From the NCBI RefSeq assembly GCF_000208865.1, contig NC_018385.1:620001-684000 (forward strand): a DNA stretch of 64,000 nucleotides, written 5' to 3'. Below, piece by piece: positions 9,751 through 22,089 of this stretch (within the stretch, counting starts at the first letter, position 1; each line of letters starts with the position of its first letter). The notes beneath the pieces were generated by a model that was not told the origin of the DNA, did not search any database, and worked only from the letters and a program-made list of their open reading frames with translations. Made by a program: the position numbers and the translations under genes. This stretch comes from Neospora caninum Liverpool (taxonomy: Eukaryota; Apicomplexa; Conoidasida; Eucoccidiorida; Sarcocystidae).

Positions 9751-12113
9751 GGTGAAACGGGACGAGGAATTGAGTGAAGAGGAGGACGAAGAACAACGTC
9801 GACACTTGAACGTCGCAGGGCGGCCAGTTACTGTGCAACGGCAAAAACGACGCAGAAGAGCTTTGGAATGCCGCATTCCGCGCACTTTCGGACGACGACG
9901 GAAAACGGTGGTTGAAGGCAAACAAGAACGCTTCTCAAGCTCAGAAGCCGTTTTGCACGGGTAGTAAGGCGTCAAGTGGCAAGACAGGAGCCACTCAACA
10001 TCTGAAGTATCCACTGGAGAACACTGCAGGGGACCCACTTTGAGGGAAGTAAACTCTGCGAAATCGAAAAACCGAGTGAACCGCACGATGGGGAAACCGC
10101 GTGCAACGGCATGAGTACACATATCAGAGAGTTAGTCTGGAGGCGCTGCCATAGCCTCTCTGCAATTTGCTGTGCACAAGAGTCAGAAGCACACGTGTCC
10201 TGTCGCTGCCCGTAAATCCAAATTTTGTCTCTTTGCCCCAGGAATCGTACTTTCTGAAGGAAAACCGAGCTCTTTACCCATTACTTGCGCTTGTTCCCAG
10301 GGGGGGCGGCGATTCGTGCTGCCGTATGGCCCGACGAGGTTACACCGCACACTCAACCCTGAAGCCAGCCAGAAAAAATGAATGGCATTCGCGACAGCGC
10401 GTCACGATTTACATCCCACCGACGCTCGACAGCGCAGACCTCCAGAGCAGTCGAATCGCACGGGGACTTGTTTGGTATAGTTTAGCGTGCAGACGGCGTC
10501 CACGTCGCGACCAGCGACGCTGACGCAGCTCGGAGCACTTGTGGCGGCACACAGGCTGCAAAACGGCGAAGCCTGCACGTGTGTTGACACAGGTTTCACA
10601 GCTCATGGAAAACACTCCGCTAAGTGTGACACGTGGGAAAAATCCAGGACAGGTAAAACACAGCTTTGTGTGCGTCGTGGACGTGTCCGGTAGGTGTGCC
10701 ACGTACCACGCGCACGTGAGCGAGGAAGGAGCATCGGCCAAGTACAACTACACAGATTGCCCAAGCCGGCTCGGGTTTCTTGAGCAAATTCTGGCTAAAA
10801 AGTTTGGGGACCTACGTTTCTAGTGGAAAATGTCACAAACGCTTGACGTTCTCTTCGCCGAAGAATTGGGAGGCAAGATGACGGAAGTGACTACAGCAAT
10901 CCGCTCTGCCATTCCGCGATATACCCCTGGACGAGTCTGCGGCGTGTATGAGACGAAGATCCTGCGAGAGCGGAATCAGGGTCGCTGTGTGCGGGCGAGC
11001 ATCGAAAACACGTTGGCGCCAAAAGCTGTGTGGCGGGAAGGGGTAGCTAGCGCCGCATGGTAGAGCCTCCAGCGCAAAACGGCGCGCCACAGGAGATAGC
11101 TATCGACGTTAAGCTGCTGGAAGCTCTAGGCGGGGAGGCATCGGCGAGTCTAGAGCGCAGGACGGCCGGAGAAGAGCTCTCTGCCTCTGTGCGGAAATGG
11201 CGACCCTCGTGCACCTTTCCAAACCGGAACATTCGGCCTACACAAGGAAAGGCGATATTTGCAGCTCCTCCCAAGCACACCGGATGTGTCCTTTGTGTGG
11301 CATTGTTTCCTGATTCCCCGGACAGGCGTTCGGCCCGTCCTTCCCATTTACCCCTTTTTTGCGCGGTTCTGCCGCCTTTTTTCATCGATGCGTCGATATA
11401 CCGAGGCCGGTCACCGGGGCTACGTTACTCTGTTTCGATTCTCACGGTAGAGCAGGCCTCGACGTTCTCTTTTGTTCGTGTCATCTCCTCTAACTCCCAG
11501 TGAACGATATGATTTGACATGGCCATATGCTGTTTCCGGGGGCGGCGTTAGAAGCGTTTTCCCCCTTTTCTGTGCCACCTCTATTTTCTCTCGTGGTGCT
11601 CTTCTACGCATGCAAGGTCCGCTGACCCCCTAGTCATTCTGCCTTAGCCCCGAAATAAGGCCTTTTCCCTCTCTGTGAACGTTGTTTTCTGTGGTCAATC
11701 GTCGGAACCGACGGTATCTCTCGGTCGTCCAAGCAGGCGTTACTGCCCAGATTGGTCGTCTCTGAACCGGGGGTGAACTGCGAGCCTTGTGTCGCCGTTG
11801 GAAACTCGAATCCGGCGCTAGTGTGTCTTGTACGACATAAAACGCCACCGACATTTACATGCTTTCCGTGAATGTCGGTATATTTCAGAGTCCAGCACAC
11901 AAACGCGCCTGTCCGCATGCCAGGCCCAAGCACTAGGTTTCCGTGATTCCTGAGAGTCTCGGAGACTCTGACCACTCCCATCGGAACACGACCTATGCGG
12001 CACGGGCTAGTCCATACCGAGCCTCTCACCTCCTGGGTTCGCTCCGCTTCTCCCACATCCTTCGCTCAGTCAACCTCATCCTCTCCCTACCAACTTCCGC
12101 AGTTTCCAGCACA
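9751..12113. promoter_or_regulatory. Divergent upstream region between the EF-hand gene and the GH19-like gene
   Basis: These 2.4 kb separate two genes transcribed away from each other, so both promoters must lie here. Open frames on both strands are short and lack motifs. The frame of the EF-hand gene is open for a further 124 codons upstream of the chosen start but contains no signal-like start. I cannot place a promoter element with confidence. Confidence 0.45.
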
Positions 12114-15100
12114 ATGCGGCCTCGAGTGTCGGCAAATACAGCTACGGTCCTCGGGACCGGTTTGCTGCTTTGCCTGGAGGGAACATCCTTCTTTTCCATG
12201 TCTCCTCTTTCTAGCCTTCCCTCCGTCTTACCTGCGCAAGGCTTAAACGCAAACCAAAGGCTCCAGCAAGGTGTGATGACTCAAGCAGGGAACGGGATTC
12301 AAAGCGCTGATGACGACGTAGTTGCTCCCATCTTCCCTGTTAGCGAATGCACGTATCCAGCAGAAAACAACTTCGAAAAAGTAAGAACGGCTTTGCGGAA
12401 AAGCGACACCACATACGTAACAGCACTTTTTTGTAACCGTGCAATGTTTTTTATCTATATCTATCTATCTACCTGCGTATCTATCTGTCTATCTATATCT
12501 ATATCTATATATATGTGTATACGCATATCTGCGCCTATCCGTCTGTCTGTCCTCGTAAGTTCTTCTACTTGATTCGCCGTGTACGGCACTGAACGTAGTG
12601 ATATAGGTCATTTCTGATACCTTATCTCTGTGCTCCTTAATTCACTACCCGGAGGGTTCCCTGTGTGTATTTGCACTTCTGCACAAGTGTACCTGCGTGC
12701 AAAGATAGACACGTGCACGTTGGGTGCATGTGCCTGTATCAGCGGTTCGTCTCCCGAGTCACGGAGGATTCCCTGCACTGTGTACACGTTGCCGCTCCTT
12801 CGGATGGTGACCGTGGGTAGCTCGGCGTTTCCCCCCATCAGGGCGGCTCTTCATGCGTGTTTTTCCACAGATAATCACAACAGCCCGTCTCACAGCTTTC
12901 CTAGAGAAAGCCGCACCTGGCTTTTCGTACAGAGGAGTGACTCATCCCAGTGAAGCCGCAGCGCAGATCCACAAGGACATCTCTTGCGCAGTTCAGGCAG
13001 ACAGCAGATTCGCGAGCTTCTGCAATTCCAACGGTAACAATCCGACAAAGGAGGGAACGAAGGTTGGAAGCAGCGAAGAAAACGAAGAGGGAGAGGGAAG
13101 CGGAAAATGATCATCGGGAAAGAAGTAGATAACAGAGGGAGACAGGAAAGGCCGCTGGCAACGCGAAGCATTGCATTTTTTTCGGCAGTGCGGCTGTAAT
13201 CTGGTAGTTAAGCGGGAACGACGACACTGAGAAAACCAGATTGTACCCTGCTGCGTGTCTGAGTTAAGAGACCGTGAAGCACAAGTGGGTGAAAAAAGAA
13301 CGGCATGCGTGTCTGATGCAGTATCGGAGCAGTGCTTCGCACCCTTTACAGCGGTTCTGCGTGCTGTGGGGCTTTCCACAGAATACACGGCAGGGCGGTT
13401 TAGAGAAGAACCTGTATTTGGCTCAGACTTTGCGTTTTTCTGGAACTATTGGGAACTCGTCAGCCGAACAATACCTCGTGTTGAGAATGGTAGTTACTGT
13501 CCCCACTCCTCTTTCAGACATCTGGGTGATGTAGTGCTTGCGGTTGGGCGACGTCTGCGTGTACGCCTCAGAAAAATACTCGAACGAAGAGAACGCGTTT
13601 GTCAACGCTTCCGAGTGTGCGGCGTTTCTGGCCCACGTCTTTGTGCATACGAACTCCTTTCTGCAGTTCGAGGAAGCTTCGAACAGCAGGTAAGCGTTTT
13701 GCTTTTCCCCGACAGAGAGTGTCATCCCCGTCTTTCATCTTCCATTTCTGGTGTGTGTCTCCACATCCTGTCTTTGCGTGGAATCGTCGCATGAATTGTG
13801 AGAGACGGCAACACGGCTCGTGGGAAACCTTTTTTATCGGAAAAACGAAAAGCCCACGCACACGCTCTTTTCGTGCTGGTGATGTCTCTGCTGTACACAC
13901 ATGGCGTGTCCTCCCGAGAGTCACAACTCTGCCTGTCGTGGGGTACGCTCTCTCGTAGTCCGTCTTATGATCCTGAACGAGAATAGCAAGCGGTGTCGAA
14001 AAGCAGGCGCCGCAGGCTACGAACTGCATGCATGCCCATCTTTTCTGGCGTACAGATTCACCACTCTTGCGGGATGTAGTGGCTCGTAGAGAGGATAGGT
14101 TTTCTTCAGTTGCTGTGCCCGTGTGAACTCTGTTGCACATGTCGGGGCGTTCTTTTCGTGACTCGTATGATGCACGTTTCAACTGGGCGTTTTTGGTGGA
14201 TGGCCGTCGCCGAGTCCTGATGCCGGCATTGCTCTGGGTGGGTCCGGATCATTCTTTGTGAAGTGCGGTTCCCTTACAATTTTCTTCAGGGAATGCCGCG
14301 ACTCTGACAAATACCCCTGTGGGCCCTCTACCGCTTCGTACCATGGCCGAGGAGCGCTCAAGGTGCGCCTCTAAATTACGCTTGTCTAACCATTCGCCAT
14401 TCCCCGGGGTTTTGTGACCTGCCGGGCGAGTACAATGAAGCTTCGGCTTGTGTATCTGCGTCACATGTGTATCTCACGTGTAACGTAAACAGTCGCGCGT
14501 GCCTCTGCTGGAAAGGTTGCAAGGATTAGCACACTACGGCGATACAGTCGGTGCATCACTTTTTGGAAATGAAGAGTTCCGGTTTGGTGTCGAGGCAGTG
14601 ATATGTGTGATGACGCCTGGATGGTGGATTGTGAGACCGGAATACAGCGGTCCTCTCCCTTGCGTGGCTGTGTTCTTTAGGGTCTTTTGTTTTTCTCGTT
14701 TAAAGTGGGGACCATCCAGGAAGGGTGAGGTGGGTGAAGTTTGCGTTTCGTTTGGCGCTTTGCGTGCCAGGTCCGCGGCAACGAGGAATACGGCCGACTG
14801 AGTGATTATTTGTTCGAAGATTCCGCAAAGCTTCTGATGCATCCGAGTCTCATTGAGCCCCAAGGCGTCAGCGGCTGGGTTGCCGCTCTGTGGAAGTGGA
14901 TGGAGCAACGTCCGTAAGTGTCATGCGGTGCCTCTGCACGTGAAGCGAGGGGGGTCTGTGGCAATCGGGAACTTAGCGTCGAGACCGGTCCGTGCTTTAC
15001 ATTGTGTGCCTTTGTGTTTTCCGTCTTCGTCGCCTGGGGCGGTCTCTTTCGGAAAGTAAGCTGGTTGCTCTTCCTCGCGGCTGTCTGCGACCCGCTCAGA

Positions 15101-17090
15101 TCGCGTTACCAGTGACGCGTCGTTATGTGTTCCTCTTTTGTTTGTACGAAGTGGCCAGTTCTCTGGTCTTTTGTGCTTCGCTCAGCTACGGTCTGAACTG
15201 CCCGGAAACTCTCTTGGGATCAGGCAAGGCGTCGTGCCACGATGCCATGCTGAATCAAGACGTGTCTCCGGAGTTTACCATGGAAGCGTTGAAGGATAAC
15301 GATGGGGAGAAGCTAACAAAAGGACTGAGTGGATTCGGTCTCACGATCAACATCCTGGCGGGAGAGTCCGTCGCGTGCTGTCCGTCTGCTCTCAAGTCGG
15401 CGGTGGGAACCGTTCCCAAGCCGGTTCTTGTCGCGGCTGGTGCATCGCCCGCTGAGCGCGCGAGAGAAGAAGCCTCGCAAGATCTTTTATTGAAGCTTGC
15501 AGTGCGAGGCAGCGGGTTGGATGCAGGTGCATTGACACCCGAGGAGTTGAAGCAGCTTCTTACTCACCAGGGAACGGGCCAAGGTAGTGCCGGCCCGCAG
15601 ACAACTGAACATTCAGAAGAGTCCGGGTTGCAGGATTCGGAAGCAGGACAGGAAGGCACACACGAGAAACAGAAGATGCAAAATCCTCAAGGTGAACCGG
15701 GTACGACGCCTTTCAAAAGGGCTTTTCTCTGTCGTGGCGCTTGAATGCTTCTCGCCAAAGGGAAGGTGCATGGCGTTCGAGGCTGCGACACTGCACTGCG
15801 TATCTGGGCGTTTTGCGGGGTAGCACTTCAGCTGACCTTCCGCAAATCTTCAGACGGGCCGTCGCTAGACGTAACTGTTGTACACCGCGTTCACAGTTGA
15901 CGCTCTTTCCAATTCAAGTAACCTGCGGTGGTGTGCGACGCTCCTTGAGCCCGTATGGAGTTGTGTTTATGTACCCAGGAGACAATAAACACTAGGAACA
16001 GTGACATGGGTGCGACGCTGCTTGCATATGCTCATGGCGTTTACCTCGTAGATCATGTGGTGCGCGTATTTAGCTCGTCGAGGGGGGATGGCAACTTCCC
16101 GTCGTAGGTAGGGAAGAAACAAATGACGCAGGGACTGTAAAAGTCCGTGGCGTTTGGGTTTCTCCACTCTGGATTGTCCCTTCTGGACTTCCGCGTTTAT
16201 GGAATGCTCGAACTACGTCGCTTTCCTTGTTTTTTCCTTCAGCTCCACTTGGGACTCAACAACGTGAGCAGCAACTGTTTGATCAGATCATGAGTGCCCC
16301 CGCTCCGCCTCCGGCTGCTAACGAAGTTCCCACGCGACCTAAGAGCGACGTCTTTCTCCAGACGACAGACTCGCTCTCGCTTCCATCTGCTCCATCGGCT
16401 GTTGCTCGCTTTGTCATGCCCCCAAAAAACATATTTCCCGGTGGCAACTCCGCAGCGCAAAGCCCTCTGTCTGCGGCGGCGGCCACGTCGGCCTTCCTTG
16501 ACTTCCTTGCCCATGTTTTGTATCCTCATCCCACTCCCAATGGCACAGGCGAGGCTGTTCCGCTGCCCAGCAGCACTGTACCCCCAACTCCCTTTCCCTT
16601 GCCAGGGGACGGGAGTCGGCTCTGCACAGCGCGAGGCGTCCTCTCAGCCAGGGCGGCAGAGTCGAGTGCGGCAGATACTGACGCCGCCGGAGCAGCCACA
16701 GCGACTGACACGTTTTGCCTGTCAGTTATTCGTGGATGTCCCGTGATGTTCCCGCCGAGCGCCGCAGAAATAAGCGCAGATCAGGTTGATGAAGAGACGG
16801 CGAATGTAGTGAAGGCAGCTGCTGCGAGAAATGCAGCTGCGACGATGGGTGCCGATGGAGAAAAATGCAGTTTCACGTGTGTCGAGGCTTCCAATAACGC
16901 CGTCGAGAATGCAACAAACAGCGGAGCTGTTGGCAGCGGCAAAGATGCGACGGAAAACGACGCATTGTCCGCCAAGGCACATGCAGAGGCAGTTGCAGCC
17001 ATGAAGAAGGAAGAATTTGAATCAAAGAGCTTTGAATATCTGCCAAAAGCTGGTGTTCTCTGTGGTTACACGTGTGTTTCCGTTTCGTAG
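12114..17090 (+). CDS. GH19 chitinase-like secreted protein, catalytic Glu apparently lost
   Basis: Model: exons 12114-12380, 12871-13033, 13572-13689, 14290-14362, 14771-14913, 15186-15691 and 16243-17090. All are GT-AG with consistent phases, giving about 705 aa. The donor after exon 6 could instead be at 15700, adding three residues. Exon 1 starts with a hydrophobic leader (VLGTGLLLCLEG). Exons 3-6 match the glycoside hydrolase 19 core in order: CAAFLAHVFVHT (about 159-170), KYPCGPSTASYHGRGALK, HPSLIEP, WVAALWKWM, KASCHDAM and GFGLTINILAGE. In active GH19 enzymes the first motif carries His-Glu, the Glu being the proton donor; here it is His169-Thr170. A nearby Glu pair (QFEE) might stand for the second catalytic acid. 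The C-terminal half is Ala/Ser/Pro-rich low complexity. Likely a GlcNAc-polymer-binding or wall protein rather than an active chitinase. The end of exon 7 is the least certain part. Confidence 0.78.
12452..12515. repeat. CTAT/AT microsatellite in intron 1 of the GH19-like gene
   Basis: This is an imperfect run of CTAT and ATAT units just after the first exon of the chitinase-like gene. It lies wholly within the proposed intron 12381-12870. Confidence 0.8.
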
Positions 17091-19323
17091 AGAGGGAACG
17101 GACTGGTGCACAGTTTTCCGTACGCATGAACTGGCGGGAGTCTTCGTTCCTGGAAAGGCGAAGCGTCTACCCTTGACGATATGGTAGAAAGAAAGAAAGC
17201 AGGAAGTCCTCTGTGATTGGACGATAACGTGAGAGACATCACAGCAACCATGGGATGCAGGTCTGCGGCCGGAAAAGGGTGATGCACTGGAGGGTTAAGG
17301 GCGTGCTTGCGATAAGATTATGCAGGGACATGATTTTGCGCGACGGGACATGAAACAAGCAGTGGCAGACTTTGGGCCCCGGTGCTCGGATCAAGGGAAC
17401 AATGCTTCTGTTTCGTGCAGCTCTCTGGGCTCTTCACGAAGACGACGTGTCGGATAATGGTCAACATAGAAGCTTGGCACCACCGATGCGGTCCGGGATG
17501 TAGGAAGTCGCTTAACGAAAGAGCGGCCAACCGAACAAGAGGAGTTTGTGTTTGTGGCGGGCTGTGAGACGGTTACTGTACATGGACTACCATCCCACTT
17601 ATACGGAACAGAATTCAAATGAAAAGGCGATGACGCCGTCACCACCTTTTATTTATCGAGAGATGCTCTTGTTTTGAACAGAGAGAGGGAGTGTTTCCTT
17701 GCCTTAATTGCGTTGTACGGGAGTACCAACTGCCCGCTTAGCGTACGTGGGTTAACTGCGCTCTCAGCAGAAAGTTGCACAGGATGTAGCCATAGCCTAT
17801 GTGTTCGTATTCAAATTGTGTATCCTGGCTACGCTGAGAAGGTCGTGCTGTTATCGCGGCAGATTCAGGGGAGGCCAACTCATGTGACACTCCCCATGTT
17901 GCTGTGAAGAACGGGGCTTCGGATATGGGTGATCTGGTGTCCATGTGTGGTGTCATTCTTGCTTGTTGGGTGCAACGTCGTTTCTGAGTATGACAAAAGT
18001 GCCTGGGGGCCCTCGGAGACGTTTACCGTTGCCCCGGTATACGAATCTTCAACTGTTGGCCTGCTAAGAAAACGCGCGGCAAAATGCTTGTGGGGGAAAC
18101 ACGTGGGTTCCCTGTTGGGGGACACCTCGACGGCAGCACCCACAGGACTACGCTGATGTCTCGACTAGAAACTGCCGTAATTTGCGTCTCCACAGTAGTG
18201 TTAATGGCTACCTCCTGGTCGCAGCTTACGTTGCTCTATTCTGTAGCGGTACACCATAGCCATTTTCATGTAGCGCCGATATGCCGTGGAAGTGACCAGT
18301 GCTGCCAAGATATTGGTGGAAGGTGAGACAGGTAATCAAACAGAAGCTGTAGGAACCCTGTCCAGGCATTCTGACGTCACAATGAGGATTTTTGAAACCC
18401 ACGTGCATCGGTGACTTGTGTCGGGCAAAGTAGGTACTGTACTCGTCTTGTCGTCATAAAGGCTTTACCGAGTAGTGTTCGCAAACAAGCCTTCAATCAT
18501 TATGGTTGCTCTAGTCAGAGTATAGTCAAAACAAGATCAAGACCGGCGCGTATTGGGGTATAGGCTAGTCAGCTACGAAGAGGAATATCTTCTCTGTTTG
18601 CGTTAAGGGGTCGTGTCGTTCTAGTCCCCCGAAGAAACTACATATCGCAGTAGCTTCGCTTAGGAAGAGAAAAAAGAGCCCTTCCCTTAGCATCGCATAT
18701 TCTACACGACTCTTCTATGGAACTTCCATAAACCTGAATACTGTAGTGCATGTTTCGAGGATAATTCCGCATAAAAGTCAGCCTACCATGCGCGGCAAAT
18801 AGGCTCGCGACACGCGCTCGTTCCACTGGTTTCGCTGGACACGTAGTCAAGGGAACACCAGTGGATCCGGGCACCTCTGGCGCGTCGCCGCGGGGTACGA
18901 GAGTATTGAGTTTCCTACATCGACAGTGGTTTCGAGCTTTTATTTGGCTGCATGCTGGCTTGGGAGTTTTCCTGGATGCCCGTATGGCAAGCGTCTACGC
19001 TGTTTTCCTTCATGCATCCCAGCGACGCAAGCTTGCAAAACATGACCGAGCCACGGTCCGTGTGTGTGTCATTTCTGCACCCGCTTGAGTGGTCACTGAA
19101 TGTGTTGCCGGATGATTAACAGGAACCAGTGATGTGAGGAGCTAGCTTGCATGTGAACGCTTCTGATCCGATTTCTGCACAGCTATCTCTGGTGGTAGGT
19201 GGGTACTGGGTATCCATCCAGATCACGCATTGCTGGTATTCTGGTACTAGCACATCCACTATATAGCTGTTGCTCGTGAAGTAGCGCGTATTCTGTCCCC
19301 CCCTTGCATCTTTTTCAAGAACC
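17091..19323. other. Intergenic, no gene seen
   Basis: There are only short frames on either strand, without motifs or linked splice sites. A possible extra terminal exon of the chitinase-like gene after an acceptor near 17419 was considered but does not join in a useful frame. The right end contains the upstream region of the first Lys/Arg-rich paralogue. Confidence 0.45.
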
Positions 19324-20244
19324 ATGGTGGATGTGGGCCGGGAACTCGTCCAAGTGGAGGAGACGCGGAGGAAAGTGGAGAAGGAATTGGAGGAGATTAG
19401 GGATCTGGAGAAACGTATTCGAAATAGGCAGTTACAGTATTCAGCCCGACGAAGGAAGTCAGAAGATGAAAAAAGTATGGACGAGACGGGGACGAATCGT
19501 GGTAGGCTGCTGACTGAGGCTTTAAGTCTGTACGAAGGCGGCGACGTGCGTTTTGATCAAAGCCTGTTGGCTGATGTATTCAGAGATTCCGAGATACCAA
19601 TTTCACAAAGTGCCATCAGTGCCCTTTTCCGGTGGCTAGACACGACAGGTGACAACAACGATGGAGACGCTAGGCATTTTCATACACAGACATTGAAAGC
19701 GACCTTAGCGGTCATGAGTAGCCTCCGAAAGCAAAAATGGGTGGAACTGGTGAAGCTGCAGAAACATGTCCGTGATTCGTTACCTTCCCGAGACGACAAC
19801 GGGGATGAACCCATCGAGAAACGAAATCGGCTCCTGAACCATATTGACGAGTACCTCGTTATCCTGGAGAGATTACGACGCCTGCATTGGAAGGAAATTG
19901 AATACCTGGACAATTTAGGCCTGCAGTTGCAGAGTGGAACTTTCTCTCATGACAAGCCGCTCCAGGACTACATGCATAAGACTCTCCTCAACCGTGGAAA
20001 GACGTACAGTGGTAGATACGGATTCCACAATCGGAGTATTTCAGTCGTGGATCAGCTCCGTCGGTACTACGTCGATCTTCGAGCGAGTCAGCATACTAAA
20101 AACAATGTGAGACTCTGGGAGGACCTGAGACTTGCGGTTTCAGCGTACGACGGGTATAAAGCCTTCACCAACACTGAAGAGCTGGAAAATGGCGTAGCCG
20201 CCGGGCTGTGGCCCGTACACGCACTACCGCTCTTTTTATACTGA
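19324..20244 (+). CDS. Lys/Arg-rich intronless paralogue A (306 aa)
   Basis: A single uninterrupted frame from ATG (context AACCATGG) to TGA, 306 aa. It is strongly charged. The first 40 residues are predicted coiled coil (VEETRRKVEKELEEIRDLEK). No signal peptide or membrane segment is visible. The sister gene at 22090 has the same length and is roughly 55-60% identical by eye along the whole protein. The best conserved blocks are GRLLT-ALSLY, LAVMS-LRK-KWVEL, YLVILERLRRLHWKE, GRYGFHNRSI, RRYY-DLRA and the C-terminal HA-PLFLY. Conservation ending precisely at the stop supports both genes as real. I do not recognise a domain. The KRUF family of Toxoplasma (lysine/arginine-rich, unknown function, tandem copies) is a candidate that I cannot confirm without a search. 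Confidence 0.85.
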   Translation: MVDVGRELVQVEETRRKVEKELEEIRDLEKRIRNRQLQYSARRRKSEDEKSMDETGTNRGRLLTEALSLYEGGDVRFDQSLLADVFRDSEIPISQSAISALFRWLDTTGDNNDGDARHFHTQTLKATLAVMSSLRKQKWVELVKLQKHVRDSLPSRDDNGDEPIEKRNRLLNHIDEYLVILERLRRLHWKEIEYLDNLGLQLQSGTFSHDKPLQDYMHKTLLNRGKTYSGRYGFHNRSISVVDQLRRYYVDLRASQHTKNNVRLWEDLRLAVSAYDGYKAFTNTEELENGVAAGLWPVHALPLFLY

Positions 20245-20474
20245 AGCCATTTGGGTGTGATGAAAAGTTCATTTGGCTGGGCAAATGAGCGGCGCTGTGA
20301 CGCTGCTACGTTTGACTTCATGTGGCAGTGCATCCGCCATTCCGCAGCATCTATACAGTATTTGTGCGGCATATGCTGATTATGCGTATCGACAACCGTC
20401 TTGCGTTGTAGGCGGCAGAAGTGAATGACGTGCCAGCGTCCACCGAAAACTTGGAAGTGGCTGCAAACCTTATA

Positions 20475-20509
<35 letters not shown>

Positions 20510-22089
20510 AAGCTTGGGGATGTCGGCACACACGGTTGATCGACGGGAGGAGGGTGGAGAAAGCGGAAGGAGTTATAGCTCGCGTGTCCTTTCCGTGATT
20601 TTGCATAGTACAACCTGATAATGTAGTTGCGCCTGTAGCGCGTACATAGAAACACTTACAACGAAAGCGCGTAATACCGACCGCTGAGGCATAACGTAAC
20701 CCTCTCTCCGCAGGCTTTGAGAGTTTACCTGCACGGCAGTAGCAGCTGCCTTCGCGCATAATGGTATGTTGCAGAGAAATAATCCGGTGTGCCATATAGA
20801 TACTGAGCTGCTGACAACGATATAGACACCGGCAGTGTACAAAAGGCGCTGTAGAGTCATTTGATTCTAGTCAGCATGTGTGAACAGTAGCGCACCCGGA
20901 TGTTGAGGCGACGTCTGGGGACACATAGGACCCACACGGTCCCCTCTAGCTGTTGTGCAACGCCCGCCAAATATGCGACAACCAAACGCTACAAAACAGT
21001 AGCACGTAAGCCGCAACCGAGAAGCACTTTCAGCCGCGATGGCAAGTCCATATCTGACTGTATACGCCTCAGCTAGTGCGCCTGCTGTTAGATATAACTT
21101 TTATCCCCTCGCCTCCACCACGGCTCGAAAGGGAGACAAATATCTCCTTTCCAGTCGGTCCGTTCAGTTCGCGGACATACGGGGTCTAAAAACGAGGCTT
21201 TTGTCGCATAGCTAAAATGATGTACCCTAAAAACCCAGATACCGCTCTGGACCCCGGCAGTTCGCATCGAGGGTCATGCCGGTCACGAGGCGACGACAAA
21301 TAGTGAACAACGGACAATCGCTTGACTACCTTCGGCGGACGTATTGGTAGTACGCTCTGGCTCCCGCGCACACTTCCGATTTTCTCTGAAAAACACTATT
21401 GGGGACAGTACCAACAGGATCTACGACGAGGGTTGTGATACTACAGGTCATCTGTAGTACCGTGACCAACATCCCAGCATGCGATGAGCGGTGCGCTCGA
21501 AAGACACTGGCCTGTTAACTGGCCGTTTTTTATCGCCTTCATCTGTGCGTCGCCGGATCGCTCAAGCCATGGGAACGTTTCTCCCAGGTTAGCCTGTATA
21601 ACACAGAGAAAGGTACAACTTTGGTCGGGTGCTGAATGCTTTGTCGTGGCTTTCGAGACTTTCCTCGCTAATTCGACGACTCGAACCCAAAGTACCAAGG
21701 ACGGCAAGCAGCCGGCGAATTGAATGTTTATGTCATACTCTCTGTGTGGCGTGTGCGAAGCCAGTACAAAAAGTATCGCTCCATGGTTGAACGGTGAGCA
21801 TATACGATTGGAAGCTTCAGGCGAGAATCAATACTTTCGAAGGACACGAAGCTCCATGCAACTGTTCTGTGAGGGATCTTGATGTGTGTGGGATCCGTGT
21901 GCGTGTTTGTGTGCAGCAGTAGCGCCCGCAAGCAGGTGTCTGTGGCTGACTGAAATCTCGCGGCTGCGTTGTAGAATGCACATGTGTCTGAGTCATACAT
22001 TGTGATTCTTGCCTCAGCATCGCGTACAGTGGTTTTCCGGAGAAAGGGGTGCCCGAACCGAGCCGCAGGTTCAAGGATTGTGATGCGTG
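20245..22089. other. Spacer between the tandem paralogues
   Basis: No gene is seen. It contains an (AT)n tract at 20479-20507 and otherwise unstructured DNA. The spacer does not obviously resemble the flanks of the second paralogue, so the duplication is either old or limited to the coding unit. Confidence 0.5.
20479..20507. repeat. (AT)n microsatellite
   Basis: About 14 perfect AT dinucleotides in the spacer between the two paralogues. Confidence 0.95.

Noticed and set aside
17399..17503. Possible extra last exon of the GH19-like gene
   Set aside because: An acceptor-like site exists near 17419, but no donor in exon 7 joins it in a useful frame and exon 7 already ends with a stop.
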